Shown: positions 27,801 through 35,500 of the stretch, in pieces
Layout of the letters: every line of letters begins with the position of its first letter
Numbering within the stretch: the first letter of the stretch is position 1
NCBI RefSeq assembly: GCF_031877795.1
Contig: NC_133934.1
Span: 105,774,610 to 105,838,609, forward strand
Reading direction: 5' to 3'
Origin: Strix aluco
Taxonomy: Eukaryota > Chordata > Aves > Strigiformes > Strigidae
DNA: 64,000 bases
Notes under the pieces: model-generated
Seen by the model: only the letters and a program-made list of their open reading frames with translations
Databases searched by the model: none
Told to the model about the DNA's origin: nothing
Program-made: the position numbers and the translations under genes

Positions 27801-28782
27801 ACAAATCAGCCTGAATGGGACTAATCAGTTAGGATGTCAAGGAATTGCTCCTCCACTTAATACTTACTGTTTTATTCTTATCCTGCAATGGTGTGTTTCA
27901 GCTGAGTTTCTGGACTGTAGCACTTCCATCGTCACCTCTCTTACTCCCTCCTCCCTGTTGCACTCCCTTCCGTTGGTGTCTGGGTTTGTGGGTGAGGGAG
28001 TGACTGTATATGTTTGAACAGGATGAATGCAAGTGATCTGCATGACCATGAACAGCCACAGAGGAGATGGCTGCAGCTGTAAAGATGGGAGATAACAAAT
28101 GCATTAGAAGTTATTTAGTGTAAAGAAATAGTGGAGAGATTTTAAATAGAAATGTATCACAGAAGGAAAGAAAATTGTCCCTCATTCACTCATTCATTGC
28201 TGAGTTGCTCTTTAACACTGCCTTTCTGTAGTTTCATAGTCATCTTCTAGATGTTTCTATTGAGCAATTGAAAGACAGGTCATACAGAAAATGAAGAAGC
28301 TAAATTAATCTTTGATAATGCTTCCTGCAGAAAACATTGCTTTGAACAGAGACATAATTGTAGTAATTACACTTCAACTCTCAGAATTACAGCATTGAAA
28401 TGGAAAAGGCTAGTCATCCATACCTTTCTTCAGGGAACACCTGGGATATTCAGTTGAAAATAATGTAACTGGTGTAGTTTCCATCTTTTAAGCATCAGAA
28501 AACAAATTAATACTTGCCTGTTTGAATGAAAATTAGTAAAAATTAGAATTCTTGTACTCTTACCTGCAATGGAAAGCCTACACTTGTCTCAGGATTTCTT
28601 AAGAGATTGTCCAACTGATAGTATGTTCTCCATAGGTGCGGTGGGCAGATCTAGAAGAAAAAAAAGATGCAGACAGAAAAAGGGCCATTGGTTTTGTCGT
28701 TGGACAAACAGATTGGGAGAAGATAACAGATGAAAGTGGTCATCTTGCTGAGAGAGCCCTCAACCGCACCAAGTATATATGA
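4515..28782 (+). CDS. YLPM1: YLPM1 (YLP motif-containing protein 1 / ZAP3), 3' part, 16 coding exons
   Basis: Nuclear protein known to bind protein phosphatase 1 and to repress the TERT promoter (family knowledge). Joining 4515-6899, 9603-9708, 11535-12012, 13177-13269, 13672-13846, 13978-14123, 14487-14641, 15285-15347, 15637-15756, 16024-16200, 16414-16497, 16756-16839, 18319-18405, 21434-21485, 26687-26817 and 28636-28782 gives one open frame of 1493 residues. Every intron is GT-AG and the phases agree. In order it shows an Arg/Gly/Asp/Ser-rich low-complexity half with two tandem repeat arrays (about residues 277-480), proline-rich PPLPPLPPL runs, an RD/RE-rich part, Walker A GLPGSGKT (1186-1193), Walker B-like LSLDDYF (1214-1220), basic KRKR (1412-1415) and the PP1 motif KRVRW (1444-1448). 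The C-terminal third closely matches the mammalian protein as I remember it. The N-terminal exons lie left of the window. Confidence 0.95.
5344..5451 (+). repeat. 27-bp coding tandem repeat in YLPM1 (4 units)
   Basis: Four head-to-tail units of 27 bp at 5344, 5371, 5398 and 5425 each encode nine residues (GRGMGRMDG three times, then GWGMGRMDD). Units 1-3 are identical at the nucleotide level. The array preserves the reading frame and is flanked by further RG/GRGR sequence. Confidence 0.95.
5533..5960 (+). repeat. 33-bp coding minisatellite in YLPM1 (about 13 units)
   Basis: Eleven-residue units of the type AGSRERxPxRR repeat in frame, with one longer unit near 5632-5685 and one shorter near 5686-5709. 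The two units starting at 5809 and 5842 are nearly identical, as are the EPM-type units at 5743 and 5776, suggesting recent duplication. The repeated GSRER gives an SR-protein-like charge pattern. Confidence 0.93.
6900..9602 (+). other. YLPM1 intron
   Basis: GT-AG intron of 2.7 kb. It holds an imperfect 45-bp tandem duplication at 7183-7271. I see no exon or RNA gene; the 8474-8692 and 9214-9689 open frames look fortuitous. Confidence 0.75.
7183..7271. repeat. Imperfect 45-bp tandem duplication
   Basis: The block agcttgttgataattgcttt at 7201 recurs as agctcgttgataattgcttt at 7246. Each copy is preceded by a ttgttat-like stretch, giving a period of about 45 bases. Confidence 0.7.
9603..9708 (+). 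CDS. YLPM1: YLPM1 coding exon 2 in window
   Basis: Acceptor gtacag|ag, donor cag|gtaaat. The first base completes the split Arg codon and the frame then reads EQKEQLQKLKEFKPDISTQD and ends PGAFQ in phase 0. The start continues the charged helix from the previous exon, so the predicted coiled segment spans the splice junction. Confidence 0.9.
9709..11534 (+). other. YLPM1 intron with possible decayed repeat
   Basis: GT-AG intron of 1.8 kb. The part from about 9780 to 11290 is less AT-rich than neighbouring introns and has unusually long open stretches on both strands (plus 9806-10021, minus 10806-11180). No domain is recognisable and no splice arrangement joins them to YLPM1, so an old transposon or retrocopy remnant is the likeliest explanation. 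Confidence 0.5.
11535..12012 (+). CDS. YLPM1: YLPM1 coding exon 3 in window
   Basis: Acceptor catctag|gtc, donor gag|gtgggt. It encodes about 159 residues of Pro/Thr/Ser-rich linker, including a TRP-repeat stretch (PVTRPSAPLTRPATPMTRP) and the acidic segment ERWDEDSFHGLWDTNEDKG. It ends in phase 1 after DYGHGR. Another donor-like gtatca a few bases downstream fits the phase less well. Confidence 0.88.
12013..13176 (+). other. YLPM1 intron
   Basis: GT-AG intron of 1.2 kb. It contains a short (CA)n microsatellite at 12968-12982 and an A/T-rich stretch before the acceptor. Nothing else was recognised. Confidence 0.75.
12968..12982. repeat. Short (CA)n microsatellite
   Basis: About seven CA dinucleotides in a YLPM1 intron. 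Confidence 0.8.
13177..13269 (+). CDS. YLPM1: YLPM1 coding exon 4 in window
   Basis: Acceptor aaccag|at after a T-rich tract, donor aaag|gtagag. It reads ITTSKVEQIPYGERVTLRPE and ends in phase 1. This IPYGER segment is strongly conserved in vertebrate YLPM1 as I recall it. At 93 nt it is too short to stand out as an open reading frame alone, but it fits the frame on both sides. Confidence 0.9.
13270..13671 (+). other. YLPM1 intron
   Basis: A 402-nt GT-AG intron with a pyrimidine-rich 3' end. No other feature was seen. Confidence 0.8.
13672..13846 (+). CDS. YLPM1: YLPM1 coding exon 5 in window
   Basis: Acceptor cttttcag|ag, donor atag|gtacgt. It encodes HPGRYNRERDREPYFERQ and then a dense RD/RE mixed-charge segment ending PRDDR in phase 2. 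Such mixed-charge tracts are typical of nuclear-speckle and RNA-processing proteins (inference). Confidence 0.92.
13978..14123 (+). CDS. YLPM1: YLPM1 coding exon 6 in window
   Basis: Acceptor ttggcag|g, donor ggag|gtacag. It reads VIPTTPSRTQSYRDKKDHPS and later GPSMFGG. The length (146 nt) and phases (2 in, 1 out) close exactly between the neighbouring exons. Confidence 0.9.
14124..14486 (+). other. YLPM1 intron
   Basis: A 363-nt GT-AG intron. Its poly-T tract lies about 45 bases before the acceptor rather than directly adjacent. No other feature was seen. Confidence 0.75.
14487..14641 (+). CDS. YLPM1: YLPM1 coding exon 7 in window
   Basis: Acceptor ttgaag|gt with a weak pyrimidine tract, donor agagg|gtgagt. 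It encodes DRRNYPEERIP, a QPPPAPRVERKPESK stretch and NVDDILKPPGRDSRPER, ending in phase 0 immediately before the P-loop exon. Confidence 0.9.
14642..15284 (+). other. YLPM1 intron
   Basis: A 643-nt GT-AG intron before the P-loop exon. No other feature was seen. Confidence 0.8.
15285..15347 (+). CDS. YLPM1: YLPM1 P-loop (Walker A) exon
   Basis: This 63-nt exon (acceptor tttcag, donor gtatgt) encodes 21 residues with hydrophobic strand IVIIMRG, Walker A GLPGSGKT and a following helix. This is the nucleotide-binding loop of the AAA_33 / polynucleotide-kinase-like P-loop fold. Phase is 0 on both sides, so skipping it would remove exactly the P-loop without a frameshift. Confidence 0.95.
15637..15756 (+). 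CDS. YLPM1: YLPM1 coding exon 9 in window (Walker B region)
   Basis: Acceptor tcccag, donor aag|gtactt; 40 codons, phase 0/0. It holds the strand RVLSLDDYF, whose paired aspartates sit where a P-loop kinase coordinates magnesium or substrate, followed by the acidic/basic segment EVEKEERDPDTGKKVKKK. Confidence 0.95.
16024..16200 (+). CDS. YLPM1: YLPM1 coding exon 10 in window
   Basis: Acceptor ataaag|gtg, donor gag|gtaatg; 59 codons, phase 0/0. It reads VMEYEYEADMEETYRTSMFK and later FPFIILDAINDRVRHFEQFW. The hydrophobic FPFIILDA strand is a core strand of the nucleotide-kinase fold. No frameshift or stop interrupts it. Confidence 0.95.
16414..16497 (+). CDS. YLPM1: YLPM1 coding exon 11 in window
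   Basis: Acceptor ttctag, donor agg|gtaact; 28 codons, phase 0/0. It reads VYLAEMSADNQTCSKRNIHG. The Arg-Asn-Ile-His-Gly segment is a family signature in the lid/helical part of the domain. Confidence 0.95.
16756..16839 (+). CDS. YLPM1: YLPM1 coding exon 12 in window
   Basis: Acceptor gttag, donor gag|gtgaga; 28 codons, phase 0/0. It reads SDHWEAAPRHMMRLDIRSLL, ending AAIEE. It is the last exon of the kinase-like fold before the acidic linker. Confidence 0.94.
16840..18318 (+). other. YLPM1 intron
   Basis: A 1.5-kb GT-AG intron. No exon, repeat or RNA gene was recognised. Confidence 0.8.
18319..18405 (+). CDS. YLPM1: YLPM1 coding exon 13 in window (acidic linker)
   Basis: Acceptor ggaacag, donor ctg|gtagga; 29 codons, phase 0/0. 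It is highly acidic (VEMEDFDANIEDQKEEVKKD, then AEEEESEL). The pyrimidine tract before the acceptor is weak. Confidence 0.93.
18406..21433 (+). other. YLPM1 intron
   Basis: A 3.0-kb GT-AG intron, AT-rich, with a short interrupted (TG)n run near 19433-19454. No coding or RNA feature was recognised. The minus-strand open frame at 20920-21312 has no family resemblance. Confidence 0.75.
21434..21485 (+). CDS. YLPM1: YLPM1 coding exon 14 in window (52 nt)
   Basis: This 52-nt exon encodes GYIPKSKWEMDTSEAKL plus one base of an Asp codon completed at 26687. Acceptor atttag, donor ctag|gtgggt. It is too short to stand out alone; the call rests on its match to the conserved family segment and on exact phase continuity across introns of 3.0 and 5.2 kb. 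Confidence 0.92.
21486..26686 (+). other. YLPM1 longest intron in window
   Basis: A 5.2-kb GT-AG intron, strongly AT-rich (a notable A/T block lies at 23390-23460). It has a run of 15 guanines at 26152-26166. No exon or known repeat was recognised. Confidence 0.75.
26152..26166. repeat. Homopolymer G15
   Basis: Fifteen consecutive guanines follow a purine-rich lead (agagaaaaagaaa). The length should be treated as uncertain, since long G runs are often misread. Confidence 0.85.
26687..26817 (+). CDS. YLPM1: YLPM1 coding exon 15 in window
   Basis: Acceptor gttctcag, donor agg|gtaata. It reads KLDGLRTGTKRKRDWEAIAS and ends with EPGKKR in phase 0. KRKR is a likely monopartite nuclear localisation signal. 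The terminal KKR supplies the basic half of the PP1-binding RVxF motif completed in the next exon. Confidence 0.95.
26818..28635 (+). other. YLPM1 intron
   Basis: A 1.8-kb GT-AG intron that splits the PP1-docking motif between Arg and Val. No other feature was recognised. Confidence 0.8.
28636..28782 (+). CDS. YLPM1: YLPM1 last coding exon with stop
   Basis: Acceptor ccatag; 48 codons and a tga stop at 28780. It begins VRWADLEEKKDADRKRAIGF and ends LAERALNRTKYI, the family C terminus. With the preceding Arg it makes the RVRW PP1-docking motif. The exon continues 33 nt past the stop to a strong gtaagt donor at 28816. Confidence 0.95.
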   Translation: MRWADLEEKKDADRKRAIGFVVGQTDWEKITDESGHLAERALNRTKYI

Positions 28783-28815
28783 AAAAGAGGTTAAACAGAA
28801 TTTTGTGCCTTTAAG

Positions 28816-29185
28816 GTAAGTATTCAGTCTTTCTGCTTGTTTATAGCCTTGATGGTTTTTTAGGGTTTTTTAAGAGTTGAGGTTGCAGTTGATGTCATTG
28901 TTAGAGTTCTCCCAGACAAGATTATTTGATTTGGAGGCTTGTATAACAGGTGTTAGCTGTGCCCGTGTCAGCGTGCACCCTTCTGTACAGCATCTAAAAA
29001 TAAAAGGAGAAGGATTGTCAGCTATCAATCTCCAAACTGTATTAACAGGAAGATTATGTTTTCATTAAGAGTAGTTTAGCTGTGTGCCCAGTCCTGTCTA
29101 GTTGAGATTTCGCTTGCTATATTTTAACTCTGACCATGTTAATTGCTGTTTTACTTGGTGTAACAAACTTTTCCTTTCTTTACAG
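28816..29185 (+). other. YLPM1 intron within the 3' UTR
   Basis: Consensus gtaagt donor and tttacag acceptor; 370 nt. No other feature was seen. Confidence 0.7.
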
Positions 29186-29387
29186 GCCATTTGCTCTGAG
29201 GAGAAGTGAACCAAGGTGTCATGAGCATCTTGCATGGGTCATGTCACTCCCACCTTCACGGTTTTTCTTTGTTACTTTAGTTTCAGTAATTTTCTTGAGA
29301 TATTGGCAGATAAGCAGTGCCCTCAAAAAAAACAACGAATCCCGCTGCTCCTAAATGAGACACAGTTTACTTTTTAATATTTTTGGA

Positions 29388-29405
29388 GGGGAGGGAGGGG
29401 GAGGG
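29388..29405 (+). promoter_or_regulatory. Guanine-quadruplex motif in YLPM1 3' UTR
   Basis: Four guanine runs (4, 3, 5 and 3) separated by single adenines lie on the sense strand of the final exon. One-base loops are the most stable G-quadruplex class. Function is unknown. Confidence 0.7.
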
Positions 29406-29561
29406 CCAGTAGTTTTAGCGGCTGTTTGTGGGATAAAGTGGAAGGATTAGACAGACGTTACCTCCACTGTACCATCACAGAATGTTTATCACCTTTGCTT
29501 TGTGGCCGTTCTCGTTTTATACTGTATGTACCTTGTAGCTTATTGTATTAGGAAGCAGAAC

Positions 29562-29567
29562 AATAAA
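29562..29567 (+). terminator. YLPM1 poly(A) signal AATAAA
   Basis: A canonical AATAAA lies about 780 bases past the stop. It is followed about 20 bases later by a T/G-rich tract (tgttcttggtgg, then ggtttttgtttg), which is the expected downstream element. Confidence 0.75.
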
Positions 29568-29590
29568 TTTCACTATAAACTGTTCTTGGT

Positions 29591-32500
29591 GGACCATATA
29601 GCATGGTTTTTGTTTGACATTTTAAATGTGGTCTTTGTTCACATGTTGACAGTGCTCAGAACTTTCCTTACCTGGAAGAGGTGCTGTGCTCATATTCTGG
29701 AATGTGTCCTGTCTTCTAGGTTTATCACCTGCTTTTCTTCTCATAGACAGCTCCATTAAGGCCCCAGATTTTGCTGGCCTTTAGGAGTTATACCGTTCTC
29801 ATTCTTCCTGGAGAGAAGGCATGATCGTTATTTTTTGGATCCTAGTTTCTCTTATGTCAAATTTTCATTACTACGTGAGTATGAATTCTGTTGGATGGCT
29901 CTGAAATACTCGAGGTAGTAATGTATGAAAAACATTTCTTTAATGCTCAACTTGAAAACAGGTACTGTGGAGTTCTCTGGAGGGCAGCCTAGAAAGCTCA
30001 TTTTGATCTTACTGTGTCTTTTAGTCCACACTGATCCCTGTCAGGGTATTTCATTCCATTCATAAGTCTACTGTCTCATAGAGAAACATCATTAAAAGAA
30101 GCAACAAAGACCAGAAGTTATACCCTTCTATTCCTTTAATGTGTTTAGCTTGCTAAAAAAGATAAACAAATAGGAGCCCACACTATTAAAAGTGGTACAA
30201 ATTCTTCATAGATGCTGGTATATCACTTCTGCACAGCATCAGATTTGCTGATGAAACCTTTCTTCTGTCCTCTCAGGTTTTGAAGCAAATACCTTGTGTT
30301 AACAATGTTGTAACTAAGCAAAGTGTTTAAATCTGAAAATACTTGCTGTTTTACTGGTGAACTGATCTTTTTCTCCTGATCTTTCTGAGGGAAGAAAATG
30401 AAGTCCTGAATTTCCTTCTCTGCTATTCATTGTTGCTCTCCTGAGTGATTACATTGTGGTTTGCGTCTAGGTTGGTAAATCAGTGAGTTCTGGTGTGGTG
30501 GTAGTTCATGCTGTTACAGGAGAGCCGTAATGCTAATAGATGGTTTCGTTTACCATTCTAATGTTTTGGTTGATTGGATGTTTCTCAACCTTGTCTGTGG
30601 TGCATGACTGAAAGCTGTTTGGTAAATAGGGAAATAGCTGAACTCGTCTTATGCCCTGAATGTGTTTTAATACAAGAAAATCAATCTCCCTGAATGCAGC
30701 ATTTTTAAAATGGAAGGTAATAAATATGGATTTTCTGTGTACACATACTATTATGTAGCATATATACTTTCTCTTTTAAACGTTGCTAAGTACTCTTTGA
30801 ATTCTGACTGAGAATTGTTGACGAACGGAAACTAACAGTTAACAAGAAATCAGTATTTCTGTGGAAATCAGGCAAGCTTTGCTTTGGAGAAGTTACTCTC
30901 TCAGGTACATGTAAAATTGGTTTCAGTCTATCCTCAGTTGTCTGTAACAAAACTGAAGTTCTTGTGACACACTGTTGTTACGAGTTGATGCTGTTTCTGG
31001 ACTTTTAACAACTGATGATGGTTTTGTGTGTATTTTTGGTAATAGACCTGAACTAGATCCTTTTCTAACATTTTCCTTTCCAGGGTAATAATTCTGGAGC
31101 ATGCAAATGGAAAGCATGTGACAGAACTGATGATACTGTTTACTGATTTTAACCATTTTTAAAATTATTTTAGCAGATAACACCCAGAGAGGTCACACTG
31201 TTTATTCTGTGGTACATGTAGAATTAGAGAGATGAGTGGAGATTACACATGAAGTTATACTTTACTTTGAGAACAGAGAGAAAATGTATCAGTCTTCAAG
31301 TTTAGGGCAAAATTTCAGTTATGAAAAAGTACTGTTGCAGACTGTCAGACTGTTTGATCGGAACAGGCTGAAAGGCTTGGGGTTTGCTGTTGTTGTTTTC
31401 CTGGTTCCCTAAAGTTCAGAACTCTTCCATTTCTGTAGTACAGAAATGTCATTCCATAATCTTTGCCATTTTTTTCAGTTGGTTTGAATGCTTAGCCAGT
31501 CAGTCTTCATCTGCTTGATGGGAAGTGGCTCTCAGAGAAAATAACTTATGTCAGAACTACAACCCATAACAGATTCTACGTACTCTAGTCCTTCAGTGAA
31601 TGAAGAAATTGAGCATAAAGAAAAAATCCATCACGACTGCTGACAGAACTGAGAATAGCTAGGTAGTCTCCTGCTTGGCTCGCAGTCAGAGGTTGGTGAT
31701 TAGTGATTTTGCTTTTGTCTGGAAAATCCTTCACTACAGAATCCAGTAAGTTTTGATCCTGATGTAGTTCTTACTCGTCATCTGCTTGCTTGTATTGGCA
31801 GTAGAATCTTTCACAGCACTGAACAGAAAGAATACCCACTTTGATGGCTAAATAGGAAAATATACATCCAGCACTCTTGGATAATGTTTCATCTTTGACT
31901 GTGAATGCAGTTGTGCTAACTCTAAGTTGAATTGTTTCTGTGCATTGCATCACATTTAAAAATACAACTCTGAAAAAATCATCAGCTGCTGCAGAATGGA
32001 ATTGCTACCTCTTGAGCAAAGTTAAAACAGTATTTTCTGTGAATTACAATTTCTTACGACACTTCAGTTTTTCTCAAGACCATGTTCTTTTTTTAGAATA
32101 TTGAAACTACCTGTCTCATGGTAGAAGTACATGTGCTTTTTGCAAGGGATTGTGCAACCTAGGACATGCTGCTGCTATGTGAATAGAGCTTAGTTGTCAT
32201 CTTCAGTAACCTTGTGTTTTACTGTAGGATTGCTCATGAAGTCTTTAGAATGGAAGAATTGGTGTTGGTACGAGTTAGTTTGACTTTTCACCCATCAGGT
32301 TGGGTTAGGTGTTTTTTGGACTTGGCTTCAGTCATCTTTGTGAACCCTGTCCATTAATTGTTCCTAGCCTGTCTGTTGGTAAACAAAATACATCGCCATT
32401 ATTGTCTGTTTGAAAGGCATTGTTTTAACTATTTTCTGAAGCCTTTTAATCTCTGAACAACCGTTTAGATACCGTGGAGATCCTGAGTAGGATTTCAGTA

Positions 32501-35500
32501 GTGGCTTTTATGAAAGGATTGAATTGGAAAAGTAGACTTGTAATATTACACTGAAACAAATATATTAACCAGTCTCCAAAAAGCCTGCATCTAATCCAGG
32601 TGAATAGTTTAAAATTATGAAGAATTGTGATTTGCAAGTCACATTAGAAAGTATGCTTCCTGCAGGAGAATAGTCTGTGTGCTTTTAAATGAGAGAGAAG
32701 AACATGACCTCGCCAGCCAAAATCAGTTTTTCTCAATTTGAATGTTCTGTCATTGGAACACTCTGAGAATCCTTTTCAAAGGAATGAAGTAATTCAGCCT
32801 GTGGGACAGCTTGTTGCTACCTAAACAAATTCATTGTTACCAGAAGAAAAAATATTCTTTGTCCATTTATTTAATGAAGCTGCCATGGTGAATCATTTCA
32901 TGCCCTTTGGACACAATTCCCCTTAGCAGATTGTGCCATTTTGTTATTAATATTGCTGCCACAAAATTTTGGAACCCACACAATATTGCATAGACCTCAG
33001 GACGTGAAAGCATGGTTGATCTAGTTTGGAGGCAAACTGTGCTTTTTGCTATGAAGTTCCTAATATCTCTGCCAGCATGCAGCTAGCTAACTGTGAGTTG
33101 ACTGAGCTGAAAACCGGGAGCTCTCTTGAAGTATTGTAACTCGGCATATGTGAACTGGAAAGGGGAAGCAGTGCTGAGAGTTTTCTTTGCCTGTGGAGCA
33201 TTCACATCGTCTGCATCCTCAGGAAGCTAAATACTGACGGGTACATGGTTCTTTTTTATTATGCCTCTCTTAGTTATTTAATATTTCCCGGATTACTTCT
33301 GGGAAATGAGGTCTCAATACTGAACTTGAGGTCCACTGTCAATTTGGGATCAAACTGCACCAGGACAACATGCATACTATGAGATAATGTATTTGAGGAG
33401 CAGAAGCGGTCATCTCAGTTGAGATCTGCACATTTGCAGCGTGAACTGTAAGTGGGTAAAAAGAAAATCAGTTCTTACGATGTGGTGGTGTAAGGCTGAT
33501 TATACTTAGGCTTTTTATCATAATAGAAATGAGAACAGAAATTTCCTATAACTTAAAATATGAATGGCACAATTCTCTTTCTGTTTTGAGTCTCTAGTGC
33601 AACCATCTTTATTCTCTTATAAAACTTGAATCAAGTTGTTTTCTCTTCTCCTGCTCATCCGTTCCTGCAGGTGCAAGTCAGAATCCTTCAACCAACTAAA
33701 GGAACACTGAGTAACTCTTCTGATTTCTGCTTAAGATTAATCACTTTCTTCTTCAGGTCAAAACTGTTTTGTTTCATTCTTACCATGGAGTGATCCAGCA
33801 ATTGCAGTGTCTTTTTCCACCACTTCCAAATTTGCCTGGTACTGGATCTGCAGCCTGGAGCCTTAAATCTTCCTCATGCATGTAGGTTGGAAAATTGCTA
33901 ATGACAATATTTCATTCAGGTGGATTATCACTTTCTAGCTGATTAATACTGTTTGGAAGCAGAATGTGCTCTTTTATTCATGGTTTTGCTTAAACCAGGT
34001 AAGCACAAGTACGGTTACCAAACAAAAAATACAGAAAGTTACTGGAAATTGAGAGACAAAAGCGTTTTGAAGTCACTTATGTTTTCCATTCTTTGTTAGG
34101 TTTCTAGTCAGGAAGCTCTGGTCTCTTTGAGTTGTAGGATTTAAGGTTTGAATATGCAAAACCTTAAAGCTGCCTGGGTGGAAATGGCACCGTTTCATTT
34201 TTTTCTTATGTTTTTCTGACTTGTGGAACTCTCAGATGGAATCTGTTTGGGAGGGGAGGCCTTTCCGTAGGACTTGTGCTCTGGAGTATCTGTCATTCAA
34301 ATATTTCTCCATACTGCTTCCCTTGTATGGGTGTACAGGGACAAAGTTTGTTTTCTTAACTGGTCACGATACACTTGTATGAGTGGATGTTCAGCTTTAC
34401 ACAAGAAGTTTATCATGATTAGGATGATACCTGAACTGTCTGCTGTGACCAGTATATTCATGTATCAAGTTGCTGTGTTTGAACCGTTAGTACTCTCAGG
34501 GGAATATATGAAGACTGCAAGGTTGTTACCACTTCACCAATTCCTGTGATGTTGCTGTCTTTGGAGAGAAATTTTAACTGCAGTGCTCTTTGGAACCAAC
34601 CAACCAACCAAAAACACAACAACAACAAAAAAAACCCAAACCAAACAAAAAAAACCCAAACAAACAAAAAAAAAACCAACAAAAAAACACAAAAAAACCC
34701 CCACAAAGCCTGAGAAGTCAAAACTCTCCATCTAAATGAAGGGGGAGAAAAGGGAAAGAAAAATGGGAATTCAGTTAGTTTTACTCTAATTATCTGAGCT
34801 GTAATCTTGCCTTGTGTGGCTAGAATGTGCTAGCAACTCCACTGTCTGAGGTGTCTGCCTTAGCAACTGGCTGCATATATATTTGTGGAGGAGAATCTGA
34901 AATTAGTCCCTGCTATTTTTTGTCTGCAGGTCAAAAGTATAGTTGAGTGAGCTGATTTAGAAAGCAGTTTGTCTTGAAAAAGCCTGTTAAGGGTGATTTG
35001 AAAGTACTTTTTAATTCTCTTTAAAATCACAAGCCATTAACAGATTACATGTAAACTGAAACATTGCCCCCAAATAAATAGAAGCATCTTTCAAAAACTA
35101 AGACTTCTGCTTAAATCTTGTAGGTTGTTACTTTTCTTCTCTAGGGATCAGTACAGAAAGGGAACAGAGATGCAGTTCTTCCCTGCTTCAGTGTGTAAAT
35201 GGCCTTAAAATGCAAAAAAATAAATATTTGTTTTGACAGGTAGGTAATACAGACAATTACTTTAATTTGGCACTACACCATTATGTGGATGACAAGGTAT
35301 CTTAAAGCAGCGTTTTATTCTGTTTTGGTAAGTCTGATGCAGTTAGTAATAAAAGTCTTGATTGACCACTGCTGATCCAGGTACACATAACTTCTGGTTT
35401 TTGAGAATACTATATTACTGTTTGAAGCACAGAAAACACAGCTTTACTGACAAACACCTACACTGTTTTAATTTATTAATCTGTGAATGTTCAGAATTCT

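Larger units (their letters stand above)
28783..29590 (+). other. YLPM1: YLPM1 3' UTR, split by one intron
   Basis: UTR segment 28783-28815 ends at a consensus gtaagt donor. After a 370-nt intron the UTR resumes at 29186 (acceptor tctttacag) and runs to a cleavage site expected about 15-25 nt after the AATAAA at 29562. It contains a guanine-quadruplex-like run at 29388-29405. The right end is inferred from the poly(A) signal, and longer alternative 3' ends cannot be excluded. Confidence 0.75.

Noticed and set aside
34458-34731. Hydrophobic minus-strand frames rich in Phe, Val and Leu (membrane-like)
   Set aside because: They are translations of the A/C-rich simple repeat at 34594-34707.
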